In this document: positions 1-11,214 of the stretch, in pieces
Layout: the number at the start of each line of letters is the position of its first letter
Position numbering within the stretch: position 1 is the first letter of the stretch
Origin: Adiantum capillus-veneris
Lineage: Eukaryota; Streptophyta; Polypodiopsida; Polypodiales; Pteridaceae
Reading direction: 5' to 3'
Assembly: GCA_014529385.2 (NCBI GenBank)
Contig: CM043956.1
Span: forward strand, 59,037,120 to 59,101,119
Length of the DNA: 64,000 nt
Made by a program: the position numbers and the translations under genes
Notes under the pieces: generated by a model
Seen by the model: only the letters and a program-made list of their open reading frames with translations
The model's database searches: none
What the model was told of the DNA's origin: nothing

Positions 1-1484
1 TTAGGGGGCTTTTCCCATATCTTGTTAAAATCCTCAGCTAGCTAGTCACTGGGCTAGTTGAGTCAAAAAAATAAAAAAAATAAAAAATGTTATGGCCCAT
101 TTGTGTCTAAATATTGCATTATATATATGGCCTAAATATAGAGATTTTTATAATTATTCTGGTATTTTATTTAAATATTTATACTTAGGTGTGTGTTTTA
201 TTAAACCTGTGTATGCCTTCTTTCATCCTCTTACACCATAAGTATATTTTTTGCCAATATGTACATACTCTAACTTTATATTTTTCCTTTATACAAATCA
301 CTCCCACATTTTCACCCTCACCCTTATGAAAACAAAAAATTGATTTCTACTCATTGGTCACGTTTATTATATTATTTACTTGCATACCTTTTCCTCTTTC
401 ACCCAAAATAATTCAAAGAGGGACCATATCATATGATTCCAATATCTTTCCATATCCATAACTCCTCCATATTTTTATTATTATTTTTACTCATTATTCT
501 AACACCATGTGCTCATTGAGCTAAAGTCCATGAATAGTCCATACACTAGTCCCACCATGTATATATTTCTTTATTCACCAATAATCCTCCTCCATGCATG
601 TGTCAACGGCAAATTGGATGCTTTGTATTATAATATGACAAGGAGGGGCTCACTCTTGGATGCATTGTACAAATTCAACAAAGGAGGGGGCCACTAAAAG
701 ACTTTTGCAGGCATAAAAAACAGGCTTTTTGGTGAGAATTTTGGCACCTATCTCCACTCCGAATTTGGAGCGGTGTTCAAAAGAGAAAATGTAGCCCACA
801 CTCTGAATAATCACCTCAAAAATTTTCATGATTTTTGGAGCTACCAGCGGTGAGCTATGATTTTTTGAGTGGACCCCAGTCTGCCCACTTTTCTCACAAG
901 TAGCTTTTAGTCTTCTCTCACCCTTCCACACACCTACTCACTCTTACACATCCCTCCCTCTCCTTCCCTCACTCAAACCTGCAATTTCCATGGCTTCTCC
1001 CACCCTCTTCACCATTACCCTTCTCTCTCATCCCTATAGTTCTTTTATGAACCTCTACATACATACACCATCTCTATGCCTCTCTCTATTATCTCCAAAG
1101 TACAATTCCATCTTAACCCTTATATATATACATAAATTCAGCATGTGTACCATGATTAACCTCTGTAAATCAAGAGATCTCATCAACGAAATTACCATTT
1201 TCAGCACGATAATCAACCTTGGCGGCGGTGGCGTAAAGAAGAGAAGACGAAGAAGAAGATCGATGGTCATTTTGAGAACCTACACAAGTAAGTCCAAAAC
1301 TTCTTCAAGCTTCACCATCACAAGGATTTGTTCACTTCATTCAACCATCTTACTCCAACCATCCCACCCATTCTACCCATTGTAAATATAACATTAACTT
1401 TCTAGTGATTACTAACGACTAACATACTAACACAAAATAGCATTGACCTAACCATAAAAGACACCTCACCTCAAGACATGTACA

Positions 1485-1545
<61 letters not shown>

Positions 1546-1687
1546 TCCTTACTTACTTTCACCTTATCTACCATCAATAATGCTCTCTTTTGAGCCCACA
1601 CCCATGACTCAAGCAGACAAAGAAGGCCCGCAATGTTTTGATATTCAAAAAAATCATAATCCTGATTTGTTAGCTTGTAAAGTAGGA
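1..1687. other. AT-rich DNA without a recognised gene
   Basis: No coding region, RNA gene or element end could be supported here apart from one CT microsatellite. Short open frames at about 509-697 and 990-1385 have no recognisable domain, and their composition follows the local AT- or CT-rich sequence. Confidence 0.6.
1488..1541. repeat. (CT)27 microsatellite
   Basis: An uninterrupted CT dinucleotide run of 54 bp. Open frames across it encode only Leu-Ser or Arg-Glu repeats and are artefacts of the repeat. Confidence 0.97.
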
Positions 1688-1689
1688 TT

Positions 1690-2300
1690 TTCAATAATCT
1701 TTATGAGGGGTCTCCAACCTATAAATAGACCCCTCTCCTTCTTGTAAAACAACCTCCAACATCTCACATAGCACCCCAACACTCTATGCGTGAGGAGAGA
1801 CTTAGGTGTAGCAACCACTTGTGAGCTTCACTCTTGGTGTGAGAGAAGCCTTCAAGCTACACATTGCAAGTGAGAGAGCGTGAGTTCCACAAATCTCAAA
1901 ACCACTATTGTACATGCTCCTTCATCATCAATAAATTGAGGTTTGGTGCATCAAAGGCGTGATTCAACGTTTAAATCTTCGTCCTTCCATTTGTGCAATA
2001 CGGTTTGGTGAATTCAAGGTGACTTGTGTATTTTGAGTTTTATCGGTTGATCTTGATTTTAGAAAGTGTTTTAGTGTGTTTTTCATTGCCAGTTTTGTGT
2101 CCATTGTAAGAGGGTATTGTGGTGAGAGGTCTCCCACACCCTAAGACAGTGTGTGTGTGTTTTGGCAATGATTAGCAATCACTAAGCATTGAGTGAGTTT
2201 TGTACAAGTTCTACGATAGCATCATAACGAACCATCTCCATTTGCAAGTCACAAATAAGGTATTACGCAAGATCCTTCCCTCTCTCTCTTCCCTTTGCTC
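1690..2300 (+). mobile_element. LTR-like sequence, possible solo LTR
   Basis: This stretch has the layout of a plant LTR: a TATA box (CTATAAATA at 1719-1727), a CT/CA-rich leader, and about 200 bp downstream a polyadenylation-type AATAAA (about 1931-1936) followed by GT-rich sequence. No second copy, primer-binding site or target duplication was found in the window, so its ends and its identity as an LTR are inferred from architecture only. Confidence 0.3.
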
Positions 2301-2626
2301 TAGCTCTCTCTGGTCCATTTCATGTGTGTCTTGGTGTGAGGTTGCTTGTGTGTGTTGTGTGGTGCATCTTCTTGGTTGTGCCAAAATCTCTCTTGCGTCC
2401 TAGTTCGCATACCATAACTAGGTGGTGCCCCTATCTTGTTTGGGTTTGGCTGTGGGTTTGTTGTTGTGTTGTGCTTGTGGTTGCCCCAGCCCCAATTGAG
2501 CAGCACGGGAGCCTTGAGGGGTGTTTAGAGGTGGCCTCTCTTGTTGCCCGCCCCGGACCGCCTCAGCGTCATGACAAACAACATCACTTTGTAAAGCTAG
2601 GTATTGCACAAACTCCATTCCGCTCT

Positions 2627-2674
<48 letters not shown>

Positions 2675-2940
2675 CTACATCATTCTTGCTCCACTTGATG
2701 CATGCCTTTGTGTGAGATTGCTTGTGTGTGATTTGTTGTGCCTCTTCTTGGTCGTAACAAAACTTTCTTGCATCCTAGTTTGCATCCCCTGACTAGGTGG
2801 TTCCCCTTCACTTGTTTGGTTGTGGGTTTGGTGTTGTTTTTCTTGCTTGTGGTTGCTCCAATACCAATTGAATAGCACGGGAGCCTTCAGGAGTGCTTAG
2901 AGGTTGCTTCTCTTGTTTCCTGCTTTGGACCACCTCAAAA
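2259..2940. repeat. Diverged tandem duplication, about 340-376 bp unit
   Basis: Two adjacent copies (about 2259-2597 and 2598-2940) share an AGGTATT start, a CT-rich block, a TGTGAGRTTGCTTGTGTGTG block offset by 376 bp, and a tail containing AGCACGGGAGCCTT. Copy 2 has an expanded (CT)21 run at 2629-2670, which explains the changing offset. No coding sense is evident. Confidence 0.8.
2629..2670. repeat. (CT)21 microsatellite
   Basis: A pure CT run inside the second copy of the 2259-2940 duplication. Copy 1 has only short interrupted CT stretches at the same place. Confidence 0.95.
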
Positions 2941-3289
2941 TAAAGGATGATACTGATGTAAAAAAGAAAGCATGAATCTACTAACAACATAAGAAGCCTC
3001 CAAAACCTCCCCTCAAGCAACACATACACGAAAAACATGAATAGTTTTCTTGACATCCACAATTTGAGGCCTTGGGAAGAGGGTGAACCTCTTGCCCCTT
3101 CTTTATATTTGTAATGAACTTGTTGACAAAATCAAAGAGGTTTTGGACTTCCTTGCTTTCAGCGTCAAGCCGACCATATTCCGTTTGTAAAAAAAGAGAG
3201 AGAAGATTAAACATATGAACAATTCAACATCTCAAGCTCCATACTTTCTAGTCATACAAGATAAAGTGGAGGAAGAAAAATTTAACACC

Positions 3290-3875
3290 ATAAACCAAGC
3301 AATATCGAACAATCCCAAAGTACCAAAGCACCAAGATACCAAAAAGTACCAAATCTAACATACGATACCAAAAATAAAAAATTAACTTAAGCTACAAGAA
3401 GCACCCAAACTTAACCAAAAGTGTCTCATCTAGAGTTTCTTATCAACAAAATTACTAAAAGTACCTAACACTACCAAATGTACTAGAAAATACCAAATAT
3501 ACCAAACACTTTCAAAACTACCAAGCAATACTACACATACCAAAAAAATTGAATAACTACTAACTAAACTTTAAAAAGCACCCAAACTTAACCAAAAGTA
3601 CCTCAACCATAACTACTAACTAAACTTTAAAAAGCACCGAAACTTAACCAAAAGTACCAAGAGTATTTTATCAACAAAAGTATCAAAATTACCTAGTGAT
3701 ACCAAATGTACCAAATAATTTTAAAACTACCAAATAGTACCAAATGTACCAAAAAATTGCACAACTACTAAATTAACTAAACTTTAAAAGGTACCCAAAC
3801 TAGAGGTTTATATCAACAAAACTTAGAATCACCAAAGCTACCAAAGGTTCAAAAGTTTTAAAAGTACCAAATCTA
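3290..3875. repeat. ACCAAA motif array (left block)
   Basis: About 19 copies of ACCAAA, often as AGTACCAAA, spaced irregularly and all in one orientation. The phrase CACCCAAACTTAACCAAAAG also recurs. The block is too regular for chance AT-rich sequence, but it is not a simple tandem repeat. Confidence 0.85.
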
Positions 3876-4089
3876 TCAGTGCATTAGAAGTACATAAACT
3901 AATAAACCCATGAGACAGCTAGACAGCTACAAATACTAGCAGCACTAGCTAAACTATCAAAACTACAAGTTCTTTCCATCTCCCAAAACTATAAAAAGTA
4001 ACTAAACTCTGTAGACAGTGCCACGTGTCTACAATTAGACAACTTTTTCAGACTACCACCATGGGGGACTAATTTTCAAAGAGGCCATG

Positions 4090-4579
4090 AGCTAATGAGA
4101 ACTATGCAATATCATGGAGAAGCAATCTTGACAAACAAAGATGGAGCCACTGTTTGAGTTAAGATTACAAGTGACCTCATCAACCAAGCCCTCCACCTAC
4201 CATCAGGCAACCACAACCTACTGTTAAAGACAAAAGCCATCAACAATGATAAAGCTTTCATCAAGTAGCAAGGGCACAAGGTGACTTACAAGGATATGAT
4301 ATATTCAGAGATAGAGCTGCCATTTCAAGTTGACATCTCAGCACTTGAAGGTATAAAATCCACCTTGCTATACAAAGTCCTTACTACATGTAGCAGTGGT
4401 CATGGATATTGGGCTAGCAAAAGAAGAGTCCAAATGTGACCTTGGAAGCTACATCTTAGAAAATTTGGTAGAAGACAATCTAAACAACATTGAAAGGAGC
4501 ACCTACTTAGGTCAGGCCAATGCTTACAAGGATTTCTTACCCCGGGTGTGGGCACAACAACTCAATCTCCCTTAGCACT
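4090..4579 (+). pseudogene. Degraded coding stretch, unknown family
   Basis: Read on the + strand this stretch shows protein-like composition broken by stops. One frame from about 4123 includes KITSDLINQALHLPSG and DMIYSEIELPFQVDISALEG, interrupted by a TGA and a TAG. A shifted frame further on gives YILENLVEDNLNNIERS and ends near FLPRVWAQQLNLP before a TAG at about 4575. I recognise no family. It sits between the two ACCAAA/TTTGGT zones, so it is probably the relic of that element's own gene. The reading is inference from composition, without a database match. Confidence 0.4.
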
Positions 4580-4780
4580 ACCCCTTGAGTTATGGTCATG
4601 ATTTGAGGGTAGCTCCCTTGATGATTGAGGAGTATTGTAGTGTTTGAAAATTAGTACATAAAGCAGATTAACGAGGGAGGCTGGCAGCGGACCATAGGCA
4701 ACAACGAGGGTGACAACAACATGTTTGGGCAAGTGATGAAGGCAACACAAAAAGAGAATGACTTGAATCAATAGCATTGA

Positions 4781-5347
4781 GTGAATGCAAAGCCCAATTC
4801 TTGCACTGGCATGCACAAAGGTGGTGGTATGCAGAGGAGCAAAGGTTGTATAGAGATGGATGTTGTACCAAGACTAGCGAATGGTGATGTCCGTTGTGGA
4901 ACGAGGAGCCTGATTGAGAGCAAAGGTTGTATAGAGATGGATGTTGTACCAAGGCTAGCGAATGGTGATGCCCATTGTGGAACGAGGAGCCTGATTGAGA
5001 GCTTCTATCCATGGTACCTTTGCTCATACACCACCATACATGTGCATGTAGCTTTAAATAACTTCTCCTTTTTGCCACGGAAGGTGGCCACTCTGACAAA
5101 GGCGAAGGGAATCTCACTCGTGCCAACTATTGATGAGGCACGAGGTGCTAATGCCAAGGGAAAGGGAACAATGTATGTGATGGAGGTGGAGGATGATACA
5201 AAGCACTTTTGTACAACAAAGGTTGACAAGAAGGGGGGAGGTAATGCCAAGAAGGGGGGAGCACATGAGATGTCAAGAAGGAGAAAGAGTGGGTGGACAA
5301 TGCAATGTAGAACCATACAACAAAGGCAATCAAGAAGTGGGAGGTAA
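4781..5347 (+). CDS. Hypothetical repeat-containing ORF
   Basis: A 188-residue open frame whose N-terminal part contains a 27-residue unit in two near-identical tandem copies, beginning SKGCIEMDVVPRLANGD. The C-terminal part is rich in Lys and Gly. No domain is recognised. An overlapping minus-strand frame (4668-5126) is also open over the repeat, because an 81-bp repeat keeps every frame. It may be the 3' continuation of the decayed gene at 4090-4579. Whether it is translated is unknown. Confidence 0.25.
   Translation: MNAKPNSCTGMHKGGGMQRSKGCIEMDVVPRLANGDVRCGTRSLIESKGCIEMDVVPRLANGDAHCGTRSLIESFYPWYLCSYTTIHVHVALNNFSFLPRKVATLTKAKGISLVPTIDEARGANAKGKGTMYVMEVEDDTKHFCTTKVDKKGGGNAKKGGAHEMSRRRKSGWTMQCRTIQQRQSRSGR
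4839..5000. repeat. 81-bp tandem duplication
   Basis: Two adjacent 81-bp copies starting GCAAAGGTTGTATAGAG (4839 and 4920) differ at only a few positions. Because 81 is a multiple of three, the overlapping ORF repeats in frame as 27 residues. Confidence 0.95.
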
Positions 5348-5884
5348 TTCCAAGAAGGGGGAGAGCATTTGAGATGGAAAGAAGGAGAAAGGGGGGGAGG
5401 ATGATGCAAAGCAATAGAGTATAGCAAAGGTGACCAAATAGGCAGTAGGTATTCCCAAGAAGGTGGGCATTGAAGATGGCAAGGGGAAAGTTGATTCCAA
5501 AGAGGGGTTGACACGATAGGCTGGGGGATTGATGAAAATGGGGAGACAGAGTCTGATGAGTCTAAAACTACAGACAAATGTAAGGCTACAAGGGATACAA
5601 CTTTTGTGGGTGAGAAATATGCAAGTGAAGAATGTAATTCAACCACTGTATTGGGGCTTTTTATTTTGAAGGGAACTAAGCACCTTGCAGGTCATGGTTT
5701 GAAGCCATGTTCCCGCAAGGCTTAGCCCCCCAGGGTGTGCAAATTGTAATGGATTTACATGAATCAAAGCCATTCTTCTGTTCTTTTGTCATTTCATTTA
5801 TCATTGGTCCAATTTATATAGTCTTTCATGTTGTCATTTGTATAAGGTTCTTGTGAAGGAGTTAGATAATGTTAAGTGAAACCA

Positions 5885-7570
5885 AATGCTACTTTTGGTA
5901 CTATTCAACACCAAAATATGGTACTACCGTGTATACTACTCCAACATGCAAATGAGCACCAAATTTGGAGCTCTATTGCATAGCGAGAGTCACATACACT
6001 ACGAAAAGTGCCAAAACTTGTATGCAAGCCCCTGTGCAGTACGAAATTTGGTATTTATTTTCCTAGCAGTGATTCTATATAGTACCATAGCAATGATTAT
6101 ATATAGTACCAGAGGAATAAAGGAAACCTGCACGTCCTCCGGCATGTGCCAACATTTTCCTTATGTAGGTTTAATCTCCATTAAGATCCACAAATATTGG
6201 TACCTTATCAAATGTTTAATGCCATTTTCCATACTTCTCCTTGCCTGAAAATGAAAGTTTAGAGTACCAAAATGTTCGCAAAAAGTACCCATGGGAATCC
6301 TGGATACTACCAACAATGACAATAATGTTGTTAGACTTTTGGTACTTTATTATTCCCATTATAGTACCCAAATCTCTTTTAATACAAAATATAGCAAACT
6401 CATTTGATATATTAATCCACTTTGGTAGTAAATAGTGCCAACTTGCAACTACTTTATCGATTTGAAACTATGTGCCAGGCTGGCACTACATAGCGGTTTG
6501 GTAATCAATACTTCCAATTTGATAGTATGCACAACTTTGGTACTCATCACTTCCAAATTAGTTCTATGTAGAAGTTTGGTACTTAGTACTACATAATTGG
6601 TACTCTATAGTTTGGTGCCAAAGATAGACTCTAAAGTACCATATTTTTGATTGCTAGTACCCAACTTCGGATTTGAATGCTATTTGGGTACTCTCTACCA
6701 CCAGTTTTTGTACTTTTATGAATGCATGAGTTGTAATTTAAGTGATTGGAATGTTTTTATGTGAAAGGTTGAGCTCTAACTTGGACTATTTTGATGTGAT
6801 AGGTGGTGGAGCTCTACCATAGATTCAAGAGTACTCATCGTTCAGCACTTTGCATTCTCTCCAAAATAAAGTCCTTTCTCTTCTTTCTTTGTAGCTGTCA
6901 TTAAGATTTGTTGAGGCACTAAAATCATACTTTGTTCAAAAGTTGAAAGATAATTATACTTGATGCTGTGTATATCATGTCCAAGTGATATATTTCAAAG
7001 AGGTTTTTCAATCAAATGTAGCAAAACAGGTTTGGACACCATGAAAAAGGACATCTTTGCACATGCTCCATTTGTTGTGCAAGGGGTAACCTAAAGTCTC
7101 AACTATCTGAAGGCTACCAACTTTGGAACTCCATGTTGGAGTAGTATACAAGGTACCAACATATAAACCCTAAACACTCTACCAAATTTGGAACTCCATG
7201 TTGGAGTAGTATAGAAGGTACCAACAAATAAACACTAAACACTCTACCATCTAAAGGCTACCAAATTTGGAACTCCATGTGGGGTTTGGTGGTATATAGG
7301 GGAACACCAAAGGAATAATTTTTTTCTTTTGGTAATGTCTGGAATGGTTTCTATGCATCATACTGCTCCCATGTTAGTACTCTTGAAAAGCTTGGGTACT
7401 CTATCTACCTCTTTTTTATAGCATATGGAGCCACTGTCCCATAATAAATACCACATATGCTATTTTGCCATTGTATTACTTTATAGGTGAGTCGTAATTT
7501 GGTGCTTTTGGTAGTGTATGGCACCATTGATTTGTGGTAGACTACCAAATTTGGCAATGTCTAAATATAA
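5885..7570. repeat. TTTGGT/ACCAAA motif zone (right block)
   Basis: About 12 TTTGGT and 8 ACCAAA motifs; within 6335-6640 all are TTTGGT. A roughly 67-bp unit containing TTTGGAACTCCATGTTGGAG repeats from about 7125 to 7285. No open frame here is credible. Confidence 0.7.
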
Positions 7571-8966
7571 AATGCCTCTCTACTTTAATAACTGTCCAAA
7601 TGAAACACTAGGAAGTATTGATTGCAAGAATAAGAGGTTACCTGACAGTCATCAAGAAGACGTATGTGATGTTTGTGACATCACTTTTTCTTCCAATTCT
7701 TTGCTTACATATGCTCTTTTTGTTAGGTGAAACTCTCATCTTCAATGTCCAAAAGGCATAGACCAAATCTCTAATTTCACGTTTGATAATGGTACATCAA
7801 ATAAACTGTCTATGACAAGCACTCAATGGCAACACATCATACTCATCTTCCATCTCCAACCGAGAACTTGCTGCCGCTATATGCCTTTGATGAACACCCA
7901 AGACATTAGCGATTCTCGATTGATTTATTGATATTGTGTTATAGTATTATTCAATATCATTATTAAAGAGATTCTCTCCACAAAAAGATCCCTTGTTGAG
8001 TGGGTGACCTTGAGCTCAGTTAATGTGCTATGAATACTGAAGACAAGAGTCGATTTGACATTTGAATTTTGGAACTTGAGAATGTTTGGTGGTGCATGAG
8101 CTGCTAAAATATCTCCTTTTGTTCATTAATTGGGAGTAAGTTGGGTCTGCTTGCACCAACACTGAGCCACAGTCAAGCATATGTTCTTTTTTTGATCGGG
8201 TTTTTATGCCCATTTTATACACTGACACATCTGCAAAACCGGCTTCCCGTATAACTTCTTAGTTTTTTGATCAAAAAACTTTTTGATTGAATCTTTTTTT
8301 GATTGAAAAATATTTTGATCAAAGAATCAAAGAAATGTTCAATCGAAACAAATTGTATATAAGAAGGTAGCACGTCCTCTTGGGCACATTTGACACCATA
8401 AAAGGTAATCCATGTGCGGAGCAAAACGACATTTAAAAAAAATCTTTTTTCGAATCCATTGAAATCAATAAATAGTTTTAACATAAATTTGATAAATAAA
8501 TAATTTAAATTATTGATCAAAATTTGATAAAATTTCTTACTTTTAGAGTCAAATAGTATAAGCCCGACTCTCACTCTTTGCAAGGTGTTTGTTTTATAGG
8601 AGGCACTTGCTATGTGCTTAGTTTATTGACACTTGGAAGCAAATTAGTGATATAATTTAGGTATTGCCATTGTGTGCAGAGTGTTTGTGAAATATAATAT
8701 AAGAGAGGTTAGTTTTGTTTAGTTCAGTGTTCGATTTTGACGTGCATAGATTTTCTCATTTCAAAGTGAACATAGGTAGATGTTTTTTTGTCCCATGTAG
8801 AGCCATCACACTATGCTCTCACTATAATTAAATTTAGGAATATCATGTCCAAACATATTGATATTTTCTTATCTTTATTTGGATTGTAAGATCTATCGTA
8901 CTATGTGATCGTACACATGCTTGAATTGCAGATATATAAGCACTCAAAGATATTGTGAGCAAGTGA
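7571..8966. other. AT-rich DNA without a recognised gene
   Basis: I see no gene or element end. Around 8265-8335 there are several copies of TTTTTGAT/ATCAAAAA, which give a weak self-complementary stretch. Open frames here are short and AT-driven. Confidence 0.5.
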
Positions 8967-9335
8967 GTGATTACCAAGTTTACTTTTAGTTGTTTGTACC
9001 GTAATACCAATGTGACTCACTTTGAACTTCTCTTAGATATAGGTCATCTATATCCCATCATTGCCTCTAATGAAGTGGAGACCGTCTTTGACTCTCTCCC
9101 ACCGATTACTTTGGACAAGGAGGAGACCGAGGAGACAGAGATCGATGAATCAAGTCCCACTGCCAATCTTAGCAAGGAGGATGATTGTCATGATGATGTT
9201 GATGAGATGGAAGATGAAAAATTCGAAAATGATGAAGCATTCACATCTACAAATAATCATCCAGTTTTTCTCTTTGTTGGTTTAGGAGCGATGAGTTTAG
9301 ATCTAGATGATGCCACTTGTAGAGAATCTTTTTGA
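8967..9335 (+). CDS. Hypothetical acidic ORF
   Basis: A 122-residue open frame with a strongly acidic middle (KEETEETEIDESS, then DDCHDDVDEMEDEKFEND). An acidic tail of this sort occurs at the C-terminus of many transposases, but no family-defining motif is visible. It could be a terminal exon, as the sequence upstream is AT-rich and intron-like. It may equally be a chance frame. Confidence 0.25.
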   Translation: MITKFTFSCLYRNTNVTHFELLLDIGHLYPIIASNEVETVFDSLPPITLDKEETEETEIDESSPTANLSKEDDCHDDVDEMEDEKFENDEAFTSTNNHPVFLFVGLGAMSLDLDDATCRESF

Positions 9336-9390
9336 AGATGATTCATAAACATTTTGAATATTTTATTTCATGATTTTTTTTTGATGCACC

Positions 9391-9391
<1 letters not shown>

Positions 9392-9424
<33 letters not shown>
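9392..9424. repeat. (TC)n microsatellite
   Basis: A TC dinucleotide run of about 33 bp immediately before the 167-bp tandem duplication. Confidence 0.95.
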
Positions 9425-9425
<1 letters not shown>

Positions 9426-9436
9426 ATTTTATCAGG

Positions 9437-9762
9437 CATGCTAATTTATGTTAACCATATGTATGTGATTAATTTAATGATCAAATGCATGTCTACCATT
9501 TTCTTTTGGTCTATTTTTCTATAAAAAATATCATGCTCTATAATTTTTTTGGTAAAATGGAAAGAAGTACTCAAATTTGGATATTTTAGCTCAAGGTGTT
9601 AAGCATGCTAATTTATGCTAATCATATGCATGTCGTTAATTTAATGATCAAATGTTTATCCTTTTCTTTGTCCATTTTTTAATGAAAAATATCATGCTCT
9701 ATTTTTTTTTTTGTAAAATAGAAAGAAGTACCCAAATTTGAATTTTTAGCTCCAAAGTGTTG
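9437..9762. repeat. 167-bp tandem duplication
   Basis: Two adjacent copies begin CATGCTAATTTATG (9437 and 9604) and share AATTTAATGATCAAATG, AATATCATGCTCTA and AGAAAGAAGTAC blocks. Divergence is moderate, so the duplication is not recent. No coding function is seen. Confidence 0.85.
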
Positions 9763-10358
9763 CGTGGTAATAATAGCGATAAGTGGTGCGATAATAACGA
9801 TGATAATGTTTAATTTTTAAAAAAATTCCTTCTTGTCCTCCTCTCTGCTCTTTGGCCACTCCATTTTGGACTCTCACTACAAAATGTAATAATGGCTGCG
9901 ATAAAATTTAAGAAAGTTTTATAGTGATTATTGAACCCCGGACCTACAGTTTGAGGTCCTCTTATTATCAATTATGTAGCTTGCATGCATTTCTTCAAGC
10001 ACATGTGCAACCTAGAGTGGTATCCACATTTCAAGTGCAAGTAGATTCAACCTAAAGAAAAACAAGTGATAAAATCATGAGGCCTGCGAGAGAAAGTCAT
10101 TCATAATTTATTCCGTGAGGAAGCCATCGCCCGCTCGAATGATATTGAAATACGCTTGTCGCGGAGGGTGAAGGTGCAGGTTCAACGGCACTGGAAGCCC
10201 CAGTTTGGTAGCTAGCATCTTTTGAATGTAGTTGGCCACCTCGTAGGTAGACTTTCCATCGACATGGATCGGCTCGTGCAGTAGCTGCATGCGCAAGAAG
10301 GAGATCTCATAGTGTGGGCATGGACTTATGAGAAAAAAGAAACGATCGAAGGCCTTCT

Positions 10359-10651
10359 TGTGAACTTGAGTGATATATATAGAAGATAGAGTGAGAGAGG
10401 AGAGAAGGAGAGAGTAGACAGAGAGATGGAGGTAGAGAAGAGAGAGAGGTGTGAGAGAGAAGGGAAGGGGGAGCTGACACCAAGTAGAGAGGGAAATTCG
10501 AATTCAAATTGCATACAACAACTACTTAGGAACAATACAAGGGGAGTTCCTTTTATAGGCTTGGATAAGCAATCTAGCCGTTGTAGGGATAAGGTATCTG
10601 TGGTGAGGTTTGAACTCCAGCTTAGGTGTAAAGTGCATTGCACTTTCCACA
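10359..10651 (-). repeat. Copia 3' LTR
   Basis: Downstream LTR in element orientation, the same length as the 5' LTR and almost identical to it. The outer edge abuts the CTTCT target duplication. Confidence 0.95.
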
Positions 10652-10665
10652 TCCCCCCTCAAACC
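10652..10665 (-). promoter_or_regulatory. Copia polypurine tract
   Basis: The minus strand reads TTTGAGGGGGGA directly before the 3' LTR, the expected plus-strand primer. A second similar tract (TTTGAGGGGGGATC) lies about 50 bp further inside, near 10704-10717. Confidence 0.85.
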
Positions 10666-10770
10666 GAAATCATAACAGAAAGCATAGAGAATTTGTGAGG
10701 AGATCCCCCCTCAAATGCGAATACAAAATAAATCCATGCTGAAATACAATGAGTGTTGGTGAAGATGAAG

Positions 10771-11211
10771 CTAGGGAGCTTCCAAACCGGCTCTTGCTGA
10801 GCAAAGATGGTGTTTTTCAGGAGGAACTGCCTTGGTAAGGAAATCGGCAACATTCTCTGTGGTAGAGATGTATTTGAGGTGGATGAAGTTGTATTCTACT
10901 AGCTCCTTGATGAAGTGATATGCGAGCTTCATGTGTTTTGTGCGCTCGGTAAGCTGAGGACTCTTCGCCATTGCAATTGCTGATTGATTGTCGCAATGTA
11001 GAATGATTGGCAGAGTGGCACATGGAATCGGCAATTCTTCTAGGAGTTGGTGAAGCCACAATGCTTCACGAGCAGCAAGGGATGCTGCTATATACTCTGC
11101 CTCGGCAGATGATAGAGCAAGTGAAGTCTGGCGCTTGCTTCGCCAAGAAATAGCACCTCCTGCAAGAAGAAATACATGCCCAGAGATGCTATGCATATTT
11201 GGGTCTTGGCC
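10771..11211 (-). pseudogene. Copia RNase H
   Basis: The copia-type RNase H follows the TAG in the same frame, with SRQTSLALSSAEAEYIA-like sequence (SAEAEYIAAS), CDNQSAIAMAKSP and the C-terminal HIKEL/KYISTTENVADFLTKA region. Catalytic acidic positions appear present. The polypurine tract and 3' LTR follow within about 120 bp. Confidence 0.9.
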
Positions 11212-11214
11212 GGC

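Larger units (their letters stand above)
3285..7570. mobile_element. Probable decayed DNA transposon with motif arrays
   Basis: Two zones packed with the same short motif flank a degraded coding stretch. At 3290-3875 all of about 19 copies read ACCAAA on the + strand and none read TTTGGT. At 6335-6640 the motif runs the other way (TTTGGT, mostly TTTGGTACT), with mixed orientation in the rest of 5885-7570. Inverted subterminal arrays around a gene are typical of CACTA and some other DNA transposons. I could not find terminal inverted repeats or a target duplication, so the class and the exact ends are unknown. Confidence 0.35.

Noticed and set aside
3063-3187. Minus-strand exon-like stretch (RLDAESKEVQNLFDFVNK)
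   Set aside because: The composition is protein-like, but it is short, has no recognised domain and no supported neighbours.
5660-5740. tRNA-like or Pol III B-box sequence (GGTTTGAAGCC within a small stem)
   Set aside because: The T-arm-like stem is neat, but no A box, anticodon arm or acceptor stem could be matched, so a tRNA or SINE call is not supported.
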